Shown here: positions 33,333-43,035 of the stretch, in pieces | Numbering within the stretch: the first letter of the stretch is position 1 | Layout of the letters: each line of letters opens with the position of its first letter | NCBI GenBank assembly: GCA_942490995.1 | Contig: CALOBG010000014.1 | Location: 208,491 to 272,490 of the forward strand | DNA from: UBA981 sp942490995 | GTDB lineage: Bacteria; Pseudomonadota; Gammaproteobacteria; Ga0077536 | DNA length: 64,000 bases | Reading direction: 5' to 3' | Made by a program: the position numbers and the translations under genes | The notes under the pieces: model-generated | What the model saw: the letters and a program-made list of their open reading frames with translations, nothing else | Told to the model about the DNA's origin: nothing | Database searches by the model: none

Positions 33333-35327
33333 ATGCGCACGCGCGTCGCCACGAACGAGTCTCGTCTGCACCACCGCCTAGTACCGCCGACCCGAAGTTC
33401 TTCGGGTGCTCCGGAACGCAGCCTTCCTGTCGCTCATCCTGAGCGCAGGGCGAGCGAAGCGAGCCCGGAGTCGAAGGATGGGAAGAACGAATCTCGCCAC
33501 CCGCCCTTCGGCTGCGGGCTCGCTTCGCTCGCCCTGCGCTCAGGGCGAGCGAGCGGATCGATGGGTCGTTCGAGGAATGTCCCGTCCCAGCAGAACCTCA
33601 GGCCGGTCGTACTCGTCCTGTCGCTGATCGCCACCGTCGCCCTCGCCGCCTGCGGCGGCAGCGACGCCGGTCCGCCCGACGCACCCGCCGCGATCTGCGG
33701 CAACGGCGTCGTCGAAGGCGCGGAGCAGTGCGACGACGGCAACGACCTCGACGACGATCCGTGCAGCACGCTGTGCCAGCTCACCTGCGGCGACGGCGTC
33801 GTCAGCGACGTCGAGCTGTGCGACCCGGGCATCGCGGCGGGCCAGCCGGGCGCGTGCCCGGACGACTGCGACGACGGCCTGGCGTGCACCACGGACCAGC
33901 TCACCGGCGAGGCGTGCCTGCGCAGCTGCAGCCACGGCGACATCACCGCCACCGATCCCGGCGACGGCTGCTGTCCCGCCGGCGCCAACGTCAACAACGA
34001 CAGCGACTGCCCGGCCGGCTGCGGCAACGGCACGGTCGAGACCGGCGAGACCTGCGACACCGCGATCGCGGCCGGCCTCGACGGCGCCTGCCCGACCACC
34101 TGCGACGACGGGATCGCGTGCACGATGGACACCCGGTTCGTGCCCGACACCGGCGACTGCGGCGCGGTCTGCCAGTATGTCGAGATCACGGCGGCCGCCG
34201 AGGGCGACGCCTGCTGCCCCGCCGGGGCGACCTCGGCGAGCGACGGCGACTGCGCCGCCAGCTGTGGCGACGGCACGGTCGATGTCGGCGAGCGCTGCGA
34301 CACCGCGATCGCTGGCGGCGACGCGGGCGCGTGCCCGACCGCCTGTGACGACGGCAACGCGTGCACGCTCGAGACCCTGATCAGCGCCGGCACCTGCGAC
34401 GCGGTGTGCGCCGGCCCGACCATCACCGGCCCGGTCAACGGCGACGGCTGCTGCCCGGTGGTCGGCAACGCCAACAACGACGACGATTGCCTGCCCGACT
34501 GCGGCAACGCGGTCATCGAGGCCGGCGAGCAGTGCGACGACGGCGGCGAGGTCGCGGGCGACGGCTGCGACAGCGCCTGCCAGTTCGAGCCGATCGGCTT
34601 CCGCGTGGTGCAGCTGCGCGTCGTCGACCCGCACCTCTACGTCTCGCTGGGCGGCAGCTGCGCCGACATCACCACGTACGCCAACGACTCGCTGATCAAG
34701 CCGGCGATCGAGCAGGACGGCGACATGCCCGCTGACGGGCTGCTCGATCTGACCATCCTCAGCGTCTTCCAGCCGCTCGCGCAGAGCGCCGCGACCTCGC
34801 CCATGGACGTCGTCTTCGGCGAGTGCGCGGTGCCGTTCGACGCGACCAGCTGCACCGGCAGTCCCACCAGCGAGCGGGTCGACTCGACCGCGCACAACCA
34901 GGCCACCGGCGAGTGCCTGGGCATCCTGGCCGGCACGACCAACCCGGCCTACGCGGTCCCGGTCACGCCGGACGGCCCGTGCTACGTCAGCGACGCCGAG
35001 TCCATCAGCGTGCAGCTCGGCTCGGTGGTGGTGCCGCTCGAGGACGCGTACCTCGCCGGCACCTACGTCGGCAACCCGGCGACCCAGCTGGTCGACGGCC
35101 TGATCCGCGGCTTCATCAGCGAGGCGCAGGCGGCGGCCACCGTCCTGCCCGCGGATCTCCCGCTGGTCGGCGGGCAGCCGCTCAGCGCGCTGCTCTCGGG
35201 CGCCGCGGCCTGCACCAGCGGCACCATCCCCGCCGACGATCGCGACATCGGCCCGGGCGGCGTCCGCGGCTGGTACTTCTACGTCAACATCACGTCCGCC
35301 CGCGTGCCGTACAGCGAGCTGCCCTGA
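33333..35327 (+). CDS. DUF4215-like Cys-rich lipoprotein, repeat inserted near the start
   Basis: The ATG at 33333 has a good GGAGGACGAC ribosome site, but the reading frame then runs through a palindromic repeat (33391-33544) before a normal lipoprotein signal from ATG 33561 (VVLVLSLIATVALAACGG). The repeat may have inserted into the original leader and stayed in frame; 33561 would give 588 aa. The mature part has Cys units like 'CGNGVVEGAEQCDDGNDLDD', 'CGDGVVSDVELCDPG' and 'CGNGTVETGETCDTAIAAG', and a C-terminal domain with 'FRVVQLRVVDPHLYVSLGG'. Exported, surface-located, role unknown. Confidence 0.7.
   Translation: MRTRVATNESRLHHRLVPPTRSSSGAPERSLPVAHPERRASEASPESKDGKNESRHPPFGCGLASLALRSGRASGSMGRSRNVPSQQNLRPVVLVLSLIATVALAACGGSDAGPPDAPAAICGNGVVEGAEQCDDGNDLDDDPCSTLCQLTCGDGVVSDVELCDPGIAAGQPGACPDDCDDGLACTTDQLTGEACLRSCSHGDITATDPGDGCCPAGANVNNDSDCPAGCGNGTVETGETCDTAIAAGLDGACPTTCDDGIACTMDTRFVPDTGDCGAVCQYVEITAAAEGDACCPAGATSASDGDCAASCGDGTVDVGERCDTAIAGGDAGACPTACDDGNACTLETLISAGTCDAVCAGPTITGPVNGDGCCPVVGNANNDDDCLPDCGNAVIEAGEQCDDGGEVAGDGCDSACQFEPIGFRVVQLRVVDPHLYVSLGGSCADITTYANDSLIKPAIEQDGDMPADGLLDLTILSVFQPLAQSAATSPMDVVFGECAVPFDATSCTGSPTSERVDSTAHNQATGECLGILAGTTNPAYAVPVTPDGPCYVSDAESISVQLGSVVVPLEDAYLAGTYVGNPATQLVDGLIRGFISEAQAAATVLPADLPLVGGQPLSALLSGAAACTSGTIPADDRDIGPGGVRGWYFYVNITSARVPYSELP
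33391..33408. repeat. perfect 8-bp hairpin
   Basis: ACCCGAAG-TT-CTTCGGGT just upstream of the larger inverted repeat. Confidence 0.7.
33438..33544. repeat. REP/BIME-like 40-bp inverted repeat
   Basis: Arms 33438-33477 and 33505-33544 match at 38 of 40 positions, with a 27-bp centre. The sequence is related to the palindrome at 17681-17732. It lies inside the leader region of the Cys-rich lipoprotein gene. Confidence 0.8.
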
Positions 35328-35349
35328 TCCCGGCGCGGCCGCGCGCGCG

Positions 35350-35355
35350 TACACT
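35350..35355 (+). promoter_or_regulatory. TACACT -10-like box, leaderless start
   Basis: TANNNT hexamer 8 nt before GTG 35364. Confidence 0.4.
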
Positions 35356-35363
35356 CCCCTGCG

Positions 35364-38300
35364 GTGACCGAGTCGGCCCAGGGACGGTACGAGCTGCGCG
35401 GCACGCTCGGTTCGGGCGGCATGGGCGTGGTCTACCGGGCGCTCGACCGGGTGCGCGACCGCGAGGTGGCGCTCAAGTCGCTGCGCACCACCGATGGCCG
35501 CGCGCTGTTCCGCTTCAAGCGCGAGTTTCGCGCGCTGTCCGATCTCGTCCATCCCAACCTGGTCGCGCTGCACGAGCTGACCACCGCGGGCGGCGAGTGG
35601 ATGTTCGCGATGGAGCTGATCGACGGCGAGCCGTTCTCGACGTGGGTGCGGCCGTCCGCCGCGGCGGGCGCGCCGGGGATCCTCGACGAGGCGCGCCTGC
35701 GCGACGCGCTGGGCCAGCTCGCCGACGGCCTCACCGCGCTGCACGAGGCCGGCAAGCTGCATCGTGATCTCAAGCCGTCGAACGTGCTGGTCGACCGCGG
35801 CGGCCGCGTCGTCATCCTCGACTTCGGGCTGGTGGTCAGCGTCGCGCGCAGCGACCACACCCACGAGCGCGCGGCGGTGGGGACGCCCGCGTTCATGGCG
35901 CCCGAGCAGGCCGGCGACCTGCCCCTGACCGCGGCCGCCGACTGGTACGCGGTCGGCGTGATGCTGTACGAGGCGCTGACCGGCGCCCGCCCGTTCGCCG
36001 GGCCGGTGGCGCAGCTGATGGCGCGCAAGCGGATCGAGGACCCACCGCCGCCGGACGTCGTCGATCCGTCGGTGCCGCCGGCGCTCGCGGCGCTGTGCGT
36101 CGCGCTGCTCGATCGCGCGCCGGCGCGTCGGCCCTCGGGGCGCGCGGTGCTGGCCGCGCTCGGGCGCGCGCCCTCGGCGGCCACCGAGAGCTGGCGCGCC
36201 AGGCCCGCCGCGCGCCGTTCGTCGGCCGGATCGCGGCGCGCGCCACGCTGCGCGACGCGATCACCGCCAGCCGCCGCGGCGGGCTGGTGCAGCTGGTGTC
36301 CGGCGCGTCGGGCATGGGCAAGACCGCGCTGATGCGCGCCTGCCTGGACGAGCTCGCCGACGACGCCGCGGCGATCGTCCTCGAGGGCCGGTGCTACGAG
36401 CGCGAGGCGGTGCCGTACAAGACGCTCGACGGCGTGGTCGACGAGCTGGCCGCGCACCTCGTCGAGCGCGGCCAGCGCCCCGACGGCCTGACCACCCGCG
36501 ACCTGGCGGCGCTGCAGCGGGTGTTCCCGGTGCTGCGCCGGGTGCCGTGCCTGGCGGTGCCGACGCTGCCGGGCGCGGTCCCCAGCGATCCAGCCGAGCT
36601 GCGCCGCCGCGCGCTGGGCGCGCTGCGCCGGATCTTCGCCGGCCTCGCCCGCACCGGGCCGCTGGTGCTCGCGATCGATGACCTGCAATGGGGCGACACC
36701 GACGGCACCACCGCGCTGGCCGAGCTGTGCGAGGGCGACGGCGACGACGACGCGGCGCCGCGCATGCTGGTGCTCGCGACCCATCGCGCCGAGGACGCCA
36801 GCACCAGCGACGCCCTCGCGGTGCTGCGCGCGCGCGTCCCGTCGCGGCTCCGCGAGCTGACCCTGGGCGGGCTGGACGCGGCCGAGGCACACGCGCTGTG
36901 GAGTCAGCTCGCCGGCGCCGACGCGGCCGGCGCGGCCGGGGACGCGGCGGTGCGCGACGCCGAGGGCAGCCCGCTGCTGCTGGGCGAGATCGTGCAGGCG
37001 CGCGCCGCCGGCGCCGGGCGGGTCGACTCGGTCGACGCCGCGGTGCACGCGCGGCTCGCCCACCTCGACGCCGACGCGCAGGCGCTGCTCGACGTGGTCG
37101 CGGTGGCGACCCGGCCGCTCCGGCTGGCGCTGGCGCCGCGCGCCGCGGGGATCGTCGACGCCGACGCCGCGGTGCGCGTGCTGCGCGCCCAGCGGCTGGT
37201 CCGCGTGCATGGCGCCGATCCGATCGTCGAGCCGCGCCACGATCGCATCCGCGCCGCGGTGGTGAGCGTGCTGCCGGCGGCCCGACGGCGCGCGATCCAC
37301 GCCAGCCTGGCCGCGACGCTGGCGGCCGACAGCAGGGACGACGTCGACCTGCCCGAGCTGATCGAGCACTGGCTGGGCGCGGGCGAGGGCGCGCAGGCCG
37401 GGGCGCTCGCCGAGCGAGCCGCCGGATCCGCCGAGGACCGGCTGGCGTTTCACCGCGCCGCGGAGCTGCTCGCGCTGGCGCTACGGCGCACCGAGCTCGA
37501 CGGCGACCGCCGGCGCGCGCTGCTGACCCGGCGCGGCCACGCGCTCGCTTCGGTCGGGCGCCTGAGCGAGGCCGCGATCGAGCTGCGCGGCGCGGTCGCG
37601 CTCGCCACCGGCCGCGAGCGTCGCGAGCTCGAGCGCCTCGCCGTCGAGAACCTGCTGCGCGCCGGCCAGCTCGACCGCGGGCTGGAGGCCGCCGGCGCGC
37701 TGCTGCGCGAGCTGGGCGAGCGGTTGCCGCGACGGCCGCTGCTCGCCGCGGTCACCGAGCGGACGCGCCTGCGCCTGCGCGGCCTGCGCTTCACCGCGCG
37801 CGCAGAGGCCGACGTGCCCGCCGCGGTGCTCGAGCGCCTCGACGTCCTGTGGTCGGTGTGGAGCGGCCTGTCGTTCGCCGATCCGGTCCGCGGCGTCGCG
37901 CTGCAGGCGCGGCTGCTGCGCTACGCGCTCGACGCCGGCGAGCCCCGTCGTCTGGCGATGGCGCTGGGCGCGGAGCTGGGCTACGTCGCGATCGCCGGCG
38001 CGGCGGCGCCGCCGCGGCTCGCCGCGGTGCAGGCGCTGGGCGTCGAGCTCGCGCACGAGCTGGGTCAGGATGACGTGCGCGGCTTCATCGACGCCGGCAG
38101 CGGCGCCGGCGCCTACCTGGCCGGGCGGTTCCGCGAGGGCGTGACCACGCTCGACGCCGGCCTGGCGCGGCTGCGCGATCACCCCGCCTCGATGCGCTGG
38201 CAGATCGATCTCTGCGACATCCTGCGGGTCGCCGCGCTGTGGTGGCTGGGCGAGCTGCGCGCGCTGCGCCGCGCGCACACCGACGGCCTGCGCGCCGCCG

Positions 38301-38974
38301 ACGACGGCGGCAGCGTCAACGCGCGGCGCCACCTGTGCAGCTGGCCGGGCAGCGTCGTGTGGTTGATCGAGGATCGGCCCGACGAGTCGCGGGCGCAGAT
38401 CGAGCGGTCGACCGTGGCCGCCGCGGACCAGGCCGGCGAGCGCTTCCACCTGCACCACTATCACGCGCTCGCGGGACGCGCCTACGCCGACCTCTACGAG
38501 GGCCGCGCTGACGAGGCCCACCACCGGCTGGAGGCGGCGTGGCGACAGGTCGAGCGCGCCGGCGTGCTCCGCGTGCAGCTCGTCGAGATCGAGGCCCGCT
38601 ACCTGCGCGGCGCCGCCGCGGTCGCCGCGACCGGCGCGGCCGGCGCGCCGCTCGCGCTGATGCAGCTCGAGCGCATCGAGCGCCACGGCGTCCCGCACGG
38701 CGCCGCGCTCGCCAGCGCGCTGGGCGCCGCGGTCGCGCTGGCACGCGGCCGCGGCGATCCCGCGATCGCCGCGCTGAGCGTCGCGCTGCGCGAGGCCGAG
38801 CGATCCGAGGCCGCCGCGCTCGCCAGCGCGATCCGACGCCGGCTGGGCGTGCTGCGCGGCGGTGAGCATGGCGCCGCGATGATCGGCGCGGCCGACGCGT
38901 GGCTGCGCAAGCAGGGCGTGGTGGCGCCGGCCGCGTTCGCCGCGATGATGGTCCCGTTGCCGCCGGCGGCGTGA
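35364..38974 (+). pseudogene. Ser/Thr protein kinase-AAA ATPase-TPR protein (PknK-like), one frameshift
   Basis: The first frame (35364 to about 36200) is a complete eukaryotic-type kinase: Gly-loop 'LGSGGMGVVYRA', Lys in 'VALKSLRT', 'LHRDLKPSNVLV', 'DFGLVV' and 'GTPAFMAPEQAG'. The second frame begins 'APFVGRIAARATLRDAI' and contains an ATPase with Walker A 'SGASGMGKTAL' and Walker B 'LVLAIDDLQWGD', followed by winged-helix and TPR-like helices to 38974. Kinase and ATPase normally form one protein of about 1200 aa in this family. A single base shift at about 36185-36215 separates them, from error or mutation. Such proteins link stress or nutrient signals to regulators through phosphorylation. 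Confidence 0.8.
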
Positions 38975-39114
38975 AGGCCACGCGCGGCGCGCCGACCATC
39001 GTGCGCGCCGCGGCCGCCGGTGGCCACGGGTCTTACCCAGGCCTTACCGTCGCCGGCGCGAGCCCGAGCCATCCTGTCACCGCGCGCAGCCCGCGCGCGG
39101 AACAGGAGATGACG

Positions 39115-39870
39115 ATGACGGCTCGATGGTTTCCGATCTTGATCTCGATGATGGCGACGGCGGCGACGGCGATCGCGTGCAGCCCGCGGCCCGCGACGCA
39201 CGAGGCCGCGCGCGCGGTCGAGCCGACCGCGGTGCCCCAGGTGGCCGCGCCCGCCGACGCCGACGTCGTGGCCGCGCTGGCGGCGCGGCGCGCGATCGCG
39301 CTCGACCGGCTGCGCGCGTACCGGCTCGCCGCGGCGTACCCGGTCGACGCCGACGGCCTCCCGGCGGGTGTGTTCCGCGACGAGCACGGCGTCCGATGCC
39401 CGATGTCGGAGCTGATCTTCCTCTCCGGCCATCCCGCGCTGGTCGACGACGTGGTGCGGACCAACAACCGCCTGCGCCTCGCCGACGTGCACGACGGCCC
39501 GCTGCTGGCGTGGATGCAGACCTCGGGGCTGACCCGTGACGAGATCATCGCGGTGCAGGGCGTCATGGAGCTCAGCTTCGGCAACATCGAGGGCGGCAAC
39601 GGGGAGGCGCTGCAGATCGTGTTCGCCGCGCCGGACGGCCTGCAGCGCGCCCACGCCGAGGTCACCGCCCGGCTCGTCGAGGCCGAGGCCGCGCTGCAGG
39701 CGGACACCCAGGCCAGCCTCGCGATCGCGGCCGCGCAGCTGCCGGCCGACGCCCGCGCGCAGGTGGTCGCCGGGCACGCCGCGACCGCGCCCGCCGCGGG
39801 TCAGCCGCGGATCTCGCGCGCGATCATGGCGGCCCCGGCAGCGACGCGCCCGGCTCACCCGCGTCGATGA
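39115..39870 (+). CDS. lipoprotein of unknown function (251 aa)
   Basis: ATG 39115 is 6 nt after an AGGAG box; ATG 39109 touches it and is less likely. Signal with lipobox (MMATAATAIACSP). The mature domain has 'LAARRAIALDRLRAYRLAAA', 'GLPAGVFRDEHGVRCPMSEL', 'FLSGHPALVDDVVRTNNRLR' and 'FGNIEGGNGEALQIVF', then a helical C-terminus. No family recognised. The last 47 bp overlap the end of the convergent aldo/keto reductase fusion gene. Confidence 0.6.
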   Translation: MTARWFPILISMMATAATAIACSPRPATHEAARAVEPTAVPQVAAPADADVVAALAARRAIALDRLRAYRLAAAYPVDADGLPAGVFRDEHGVRCPMSELIFLSGHPALVDDVVRTNNRLRLADVHDGPLLAWMQTSGLTRDEIIAVQGVMELSFGNIEGGNGEALQIVFAAPDGLQRAHAEVTARLVEAEAALQADTQASLAIAAAQLPADARAQVVAGHAATAPAAGQPRISRAIMAAPAATRPAHPRR

Positions 39871-41668
39871 ACCGCGCGCCGAGGCGCGCGGCGAAGCCGC
39901 GATCGGCGGCGCCACGGCCGAGGTGCACGCTGCGGGCGAGCGCGAGGCCGTGCCGGCGCGCCAGCACCAGGCCCAGGCCCGGCAGCGGCTTGCGACACCA
40001 GCACACCGGCGGGCCGGCGCCGTGCGGACACCAGACGATGTCGAGATCGGCGTCGTCACCGAGGAGCGCGCGGGTCCGCGCCGCGGTGGCGGCGATCGCG
40101 TCCGCGGTCGCGAGGCCCTCGGCGATCGCGGGCGCCCAGCAGGTCGCGACCAGGCGCCAGCCCGCGTCCCGCCACGCCCGCAGCGCGTCGCCCGCGCCGG
40201 GCCGCAGCACGACGTCGTCGGGGTGGGTCGGCCGCCCGGCGCGGATCAGGTCATCGAGCTCGACGATCAGCGCGCGCTGCCCGGCCGGCCCGGGCGCCCG
40301 CGCGAACGCGACGGTCGTGACCGACGCGAAGCCCTCGTCGAGGCGCGGCGGCTCGTACGCGCGCCGCCAGCGGAACTGCGCGCCCGGCGGCAGCAGGCCG
40401 GGATCCTGCTTGCTGGCTCGCTTGAGCTCGTCGGGCTCGAGCAGCCGACCGTGCCGCTCGAGCATGCGGATCACCGCGTTGACCTGGGCGTCCTCGAGCG
40501 AGGTGTCGAGCAGGACGCAGCGCGCGGCGACGCCGTGCCGCCGCGCCGCCGCGATCACCGGGGCGCGCGAGGCGCGCGACGGGTACGTGTTGTCGAGGAC
40601 GACGTGGCGCTGCCCGGCCGCGAGGGTCTCGTCGAGGGCGCGCGCCAGCGCGTCGAGCGATCCGCCGCGGGTGTCGCGGTTGAGCCGGACGTGCCCGCGC
40701 TCGACGAAGGCCGCGACCTGGGTGGTCTTGCCGGCGGCGGGCAGGCCCATCAGGATCACGACCTCGCCCGCGTCGCCGACGTCCGGCGGCCGGACGGTCG
40801 GCGCGGCGCTGGGGCCGTGCCGCTCGAAGCGCCGGTCCAGGGCCGCGCGCGCGTCGTCGTCGAGGACCATCGCCTGCGCGCGGGCCGCGCTCTGCGCGGT
40901 CGCCACCGTCGTGGCGCCGGGCAGCGGCACGACCACCGGGGCCAGCATGCGCAGCCACGCGAGCGCCAGCTCGGCCGGTGAGACGCCGACGCGCGCGGCC
41001 TCGCGCTGCAGCACGAAGTCACGGGCCAGCCGCCTGGCGCCGGCGACGCCGCCCAGCGGCCGGTGCGCGAGCACGTGGATGCCACGCTCGACGCACAGCG
41101 CCAGCAGGCCGCCGCGCACGCAGCCCAGCTGCCACGGCGACAGCTCGACCTCGACGGCCGCGATCGGCGCGATCTCGAGCGCGGCCTCGAGCATCGTGCG
41201 ATTGACGTTGCCGACGCCGATCGCGCGGACCACGCCCTCCTCGCGCAGCCGCGCGAGCGCGCGCACGCTGGTGGCCAGCGGCACCGCGGGGTCGACCGCG
41301 TGCAGCACGTAGAGATCGATCGGCGCGTCGGCGTCGCCGGTCAGGCGCGCGCGGCTGGCGCGCGCCGCGGCGGCCAGCGCCACGGCGCGGCCGTCGGGCA
41401 CCCAGCGTCGCCCGGGTCGGGTCAGGCCGCCCTTGGTCACGACGGTCACCGCGGCGTCGGGACGCTGCGCGCGCGCACGCGCGACCAGCCGCTCGTTGTG
41501 GCCCGCGTCGGCGTCGTCGAGGCCGTACGCGTCGGCGGTGTCGAACAAGGTCACGCCGGCGTCGATCGCGGCGACCAGCGTGGCCACCGCGACGGCGTCC
41601 TGCCGGTCTTCGGACGTCGACAGCCGCATGCAGCCCATCCCGACCCATCGATCCTGCCTGTCGATCAT
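39824..41668 (-). CDS. aldo/keto reductase - P-loop kinase - HAD-like fusion protein
   Basis: 614 aa; ATG 41668 chosen (MIDRQDRWVGMGCMRLS). Residues 1-290 are an aldo/keto reductase: 'VTLFDTADAYG' (Asp, Tyr), 'VVTKGG' (Lys), 'DLYVLHAVDP' (His) and 'GVSPAELALAWLRM'. Residues 305-460 are a polynucleotide-kinase-like P-loop domain (VVILMGLPAAGKTTQVAAF, 'LDNTYPSRASRAPVIAAARR'). Residues 470-614 resemble HisB/GmhB-type HAD phosphatases with the zinc loop 'CPHGAGPPVCWCRKP', but the nucleophile motif reads 'VELDDLIR' in place of DxDGT, so the phosphatase is probably dead. The combination suggests repair or salvage of a damaged nucleotide or sugar, but this is inference. Confidence 0.75.
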   Translation of the reverse strand: MIDRQDRWVGMGCMRLSTSEDRQDAVAVATLVAAIDAGVTLFDTADAYGLDDADAGHNERLVARARAQRPDAAVTVVTKGGLTRPGRRWVPDGRAVALAAAARASRARLTGDADAPIDLYVLHAVDPAVPLATSVRALARLREEGVVRAIGVGNVNRTMLEAALEIAPIAAVEVELSPWQLGCVRGGLLALCVERGIHVLAHRPLGGVAGARRLARDFVLQREAARVGVSPAELALAWLRMLAPVVVPLPGATTVATAQSAARAQAMVLDDDARAALDRRFERHGPSAAPTVRPPDVGDAGEVVILMGLPAAGKTTQVAAFVERGHVRLNRDTRGGSLDALARALDETLAAGQRHVVLDNTYPSRASRAPVIAAARRHGVAARCVLLDTSLEDAQVNAVIRMLERHGRLLEPDELKRASKQDPGLLPPGAQFRWRRAYEPPRLDEGFASVTTVAFARAPGPAGQRALIVELDDLIRAGRPTHPDDVVLRPGAGDALRAWRDAGWRLVATCWAPAIAEGLATADAIAATAARTRALLGDDADLDIVWCPHGAGPPVCWCRKPLPGLGLVLARRHGLALARSVHLGRGAADRGFAARLGARFIDAGEPGASLPGPP

Positions 41669-41689
41669 GGCGATCCTGCGCCGCGAGGC

Positions 41690-41695
41690 TACCAT
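41690..41695 (+). promoter_or_regulatory. TACCAT -10-like box, leaderless start
   Basis: TANNNT hexamer 5 nt before GTG 41701 and 8 nt before ATG 41704. Confidence 0.4.
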
Positions 41696-41700
41696 CGCCG

Positions 41701-42711
41701 GTGATGCATCGGTCCGCCGGGAGGTTCGTCACGCTCGCCGCGCTCGCCGCCGCCGGGCTCGCCGTCGCCGCGCTCGCCGGCTGCGGCGGCACCACGCAGC
41801 GCCCGCCCGACGACGCGCCCGGCGGCCAGCTCACCGGCTGCACACCGGACGTGCCGACGCGGGGCTTCCGCGACAGCCACGCGGCCAAGCTCGGCAGCCC
41901 GCGCCACGTCGCCACCGACGTGATCGTCGGCGTCGGTCAGGCGATCGAGCTCGAGGGCAAGTTCCACTACGGCAAGCTGGGCAAGGACCTCGAGCACGAG
42001 GACGTCACGCTGCTGGTCGCGGCCGCGCCGTGCGGGCCCTGGACGCCGGTCGACACCCGCGCCACCAGCGACGACGGCCGGGTCAGCTTCCCGCGGGTCG
42101 CGCGCACCAAGGCCGAGGTGATCCACTTCCAGATGGTCGCGCTCGGCGACGGCTCGCGCGCGACCGGCACGCTGCTCGTGGTCGCGCCCGGCACCCGCGC
42201 CGTGGTCTTCGACGTCGACGGCACGCTCACCGTCGACGATGGCGAGCTGTTCGAGGATCTGCTCGGCGGCACCGCCACCGCCTGGCCCGGGGCCGCCGCC
42301 GTCGTGCACCACTGGAGCAAGCTCGGCTACCTGGTCCTCTACATCACCGGGCGCCCGTACAGCCTGCGCGCGACGACGGCGCGCTGGCTGGCCGAGAACG
42401 ACTTCCCGCAGGCCCCGCTCATCACGGTCGATCGCTGGCGTGACAGCCTACCCACGCGCGGCAGCGTCGGTGAGTTCAAGCGCACCCGCGTCGCCGCGCT
42501 GATCGCCTCGGGCCTGGTCTTCGAGGCCGCCTACGGCAACGCCGCCACCGACGTCTGCGCGTACGCCGAGGCCGGTATCGATCCGGCGCGCACGTTCATC
42601 GCCGGCACCGAGGCGAAGCCGTGCGACGCCCACCCGCCGCCGCACACGCTGCCCAGCTACCTCGATCACCTGCCGACGCTGCAGGACCTGGCGCCCGCGC
42701 CGACGCCGTGA
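41701..42711 (+). CDS. LNS2/lipin-like HAD phosphatase lipoprotein
   Basis: 336 aa. GTG 41701 or the adjacent ATG 41704 gives a lipoprotein signal (AAGLAVAALAGCGG). Residues 45-160 are a beta-sandwich ('IELEGKFHYGKLGKDLEHED'). The C-terminal HAD domain has the DxDGT motif 'AVVFDVDGTLTVDD', 'YLVLYITGRPYSLRATTARW', 'FKRTRVAALI' and 'EAAYGNAATDVCAYAEAGI', the layout of LNS2 domains of lipins and Nir/PITP proteins. It would dephosphorylate a lipid such as phosphatidate, or sense it, outside the cytoplasm. A TACCAT box lies 5-8 nt upstream. Confidence 0.75.
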   Translation: MMHRSAGRFVTLAALAAAGLAVAALAGCGGTTQRPPDDAPGGQLTGCTPDVPTRGFRDSHAAKLGSPRHVATDVIVGVGQAIELEGKFHYGKLGKDLEHEDVTLLVAAAPCGPWTPVDTRATSDDGRVSFPRVARTKAEVIHFQMVALGDGSRATGTLLVVAPGTRAVVFDVDGTLTVDDGELFEDLLGGTATAWPGAAAVVHHWSKLGYLVLYITGRPYSLRATTARWLAENDFPQAPLITVDRWRDSLPTRGSVGEFKRTRVAALIASGLVFEAAYGNAATDVCAYAEAGIDPARTFIAGTEAKPCDAHPPPHTLPSYLDHLPTLQDLAPAPTP

Positions 42712-42715
42712 TCGG

Positions 42716-43024
42716 TCAGCTGTCGCCGAGCAGGCGCGCGAGCAGATCGTCGACGCCCTGGTCGCGCGCGTGGCGCTCGAGGTACGCGCGATCGAGCGTC
42801 CCCATCTTCACGAGCACGACGCCCAGCGCGTCCTTCCACTGCCGATCGGAGACGTGCCCGCGGCGCGGCACCGGCCAGGGTGGAGGGGCGGCCGCGACAT
42901 GGGCGCCGGGGACGAGGGGCGACGGTGGGGCGGGAGGGGGGCGCGGGGGGCGGGGGGGGGGAGCGGGGGGGGACGGGGGTGCGGACGTCGGTGGGGGCGG
43001 ACGTGAGTCGTGCGGAGCGGCCAT
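42716..43024 (-). CDS. small Pro-rich protein (102 aa)
   Basis: ATG 43024. Residues 1-55 are almost only Pro/Ser/Ala/Arg, encoded by G/C runs (up to 10 G at 42952-42961). Residues 56-102 form a charged helical domain 'SDRQWKDALGVVLVKMGTLD' and 'YLERHARDQGVDDLLARLLG'. It could be a short interaction module with an unstructured tail. The homopolymer runs make the N-terminal frame uncertain. Confidence 0.45.
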   Translation of the reverse strand: MAAPHDSRPPPPTSAPPSPPAPPPRPPRPPPAPPSPLVPGAHVAAAPPPWPVPRRGHVSDRQWKDALGVVLVKMGTLDRAYLERHARDQGVDDLLARLLGDS

Positions 43025-43035
43025 GGCAGGACAGC

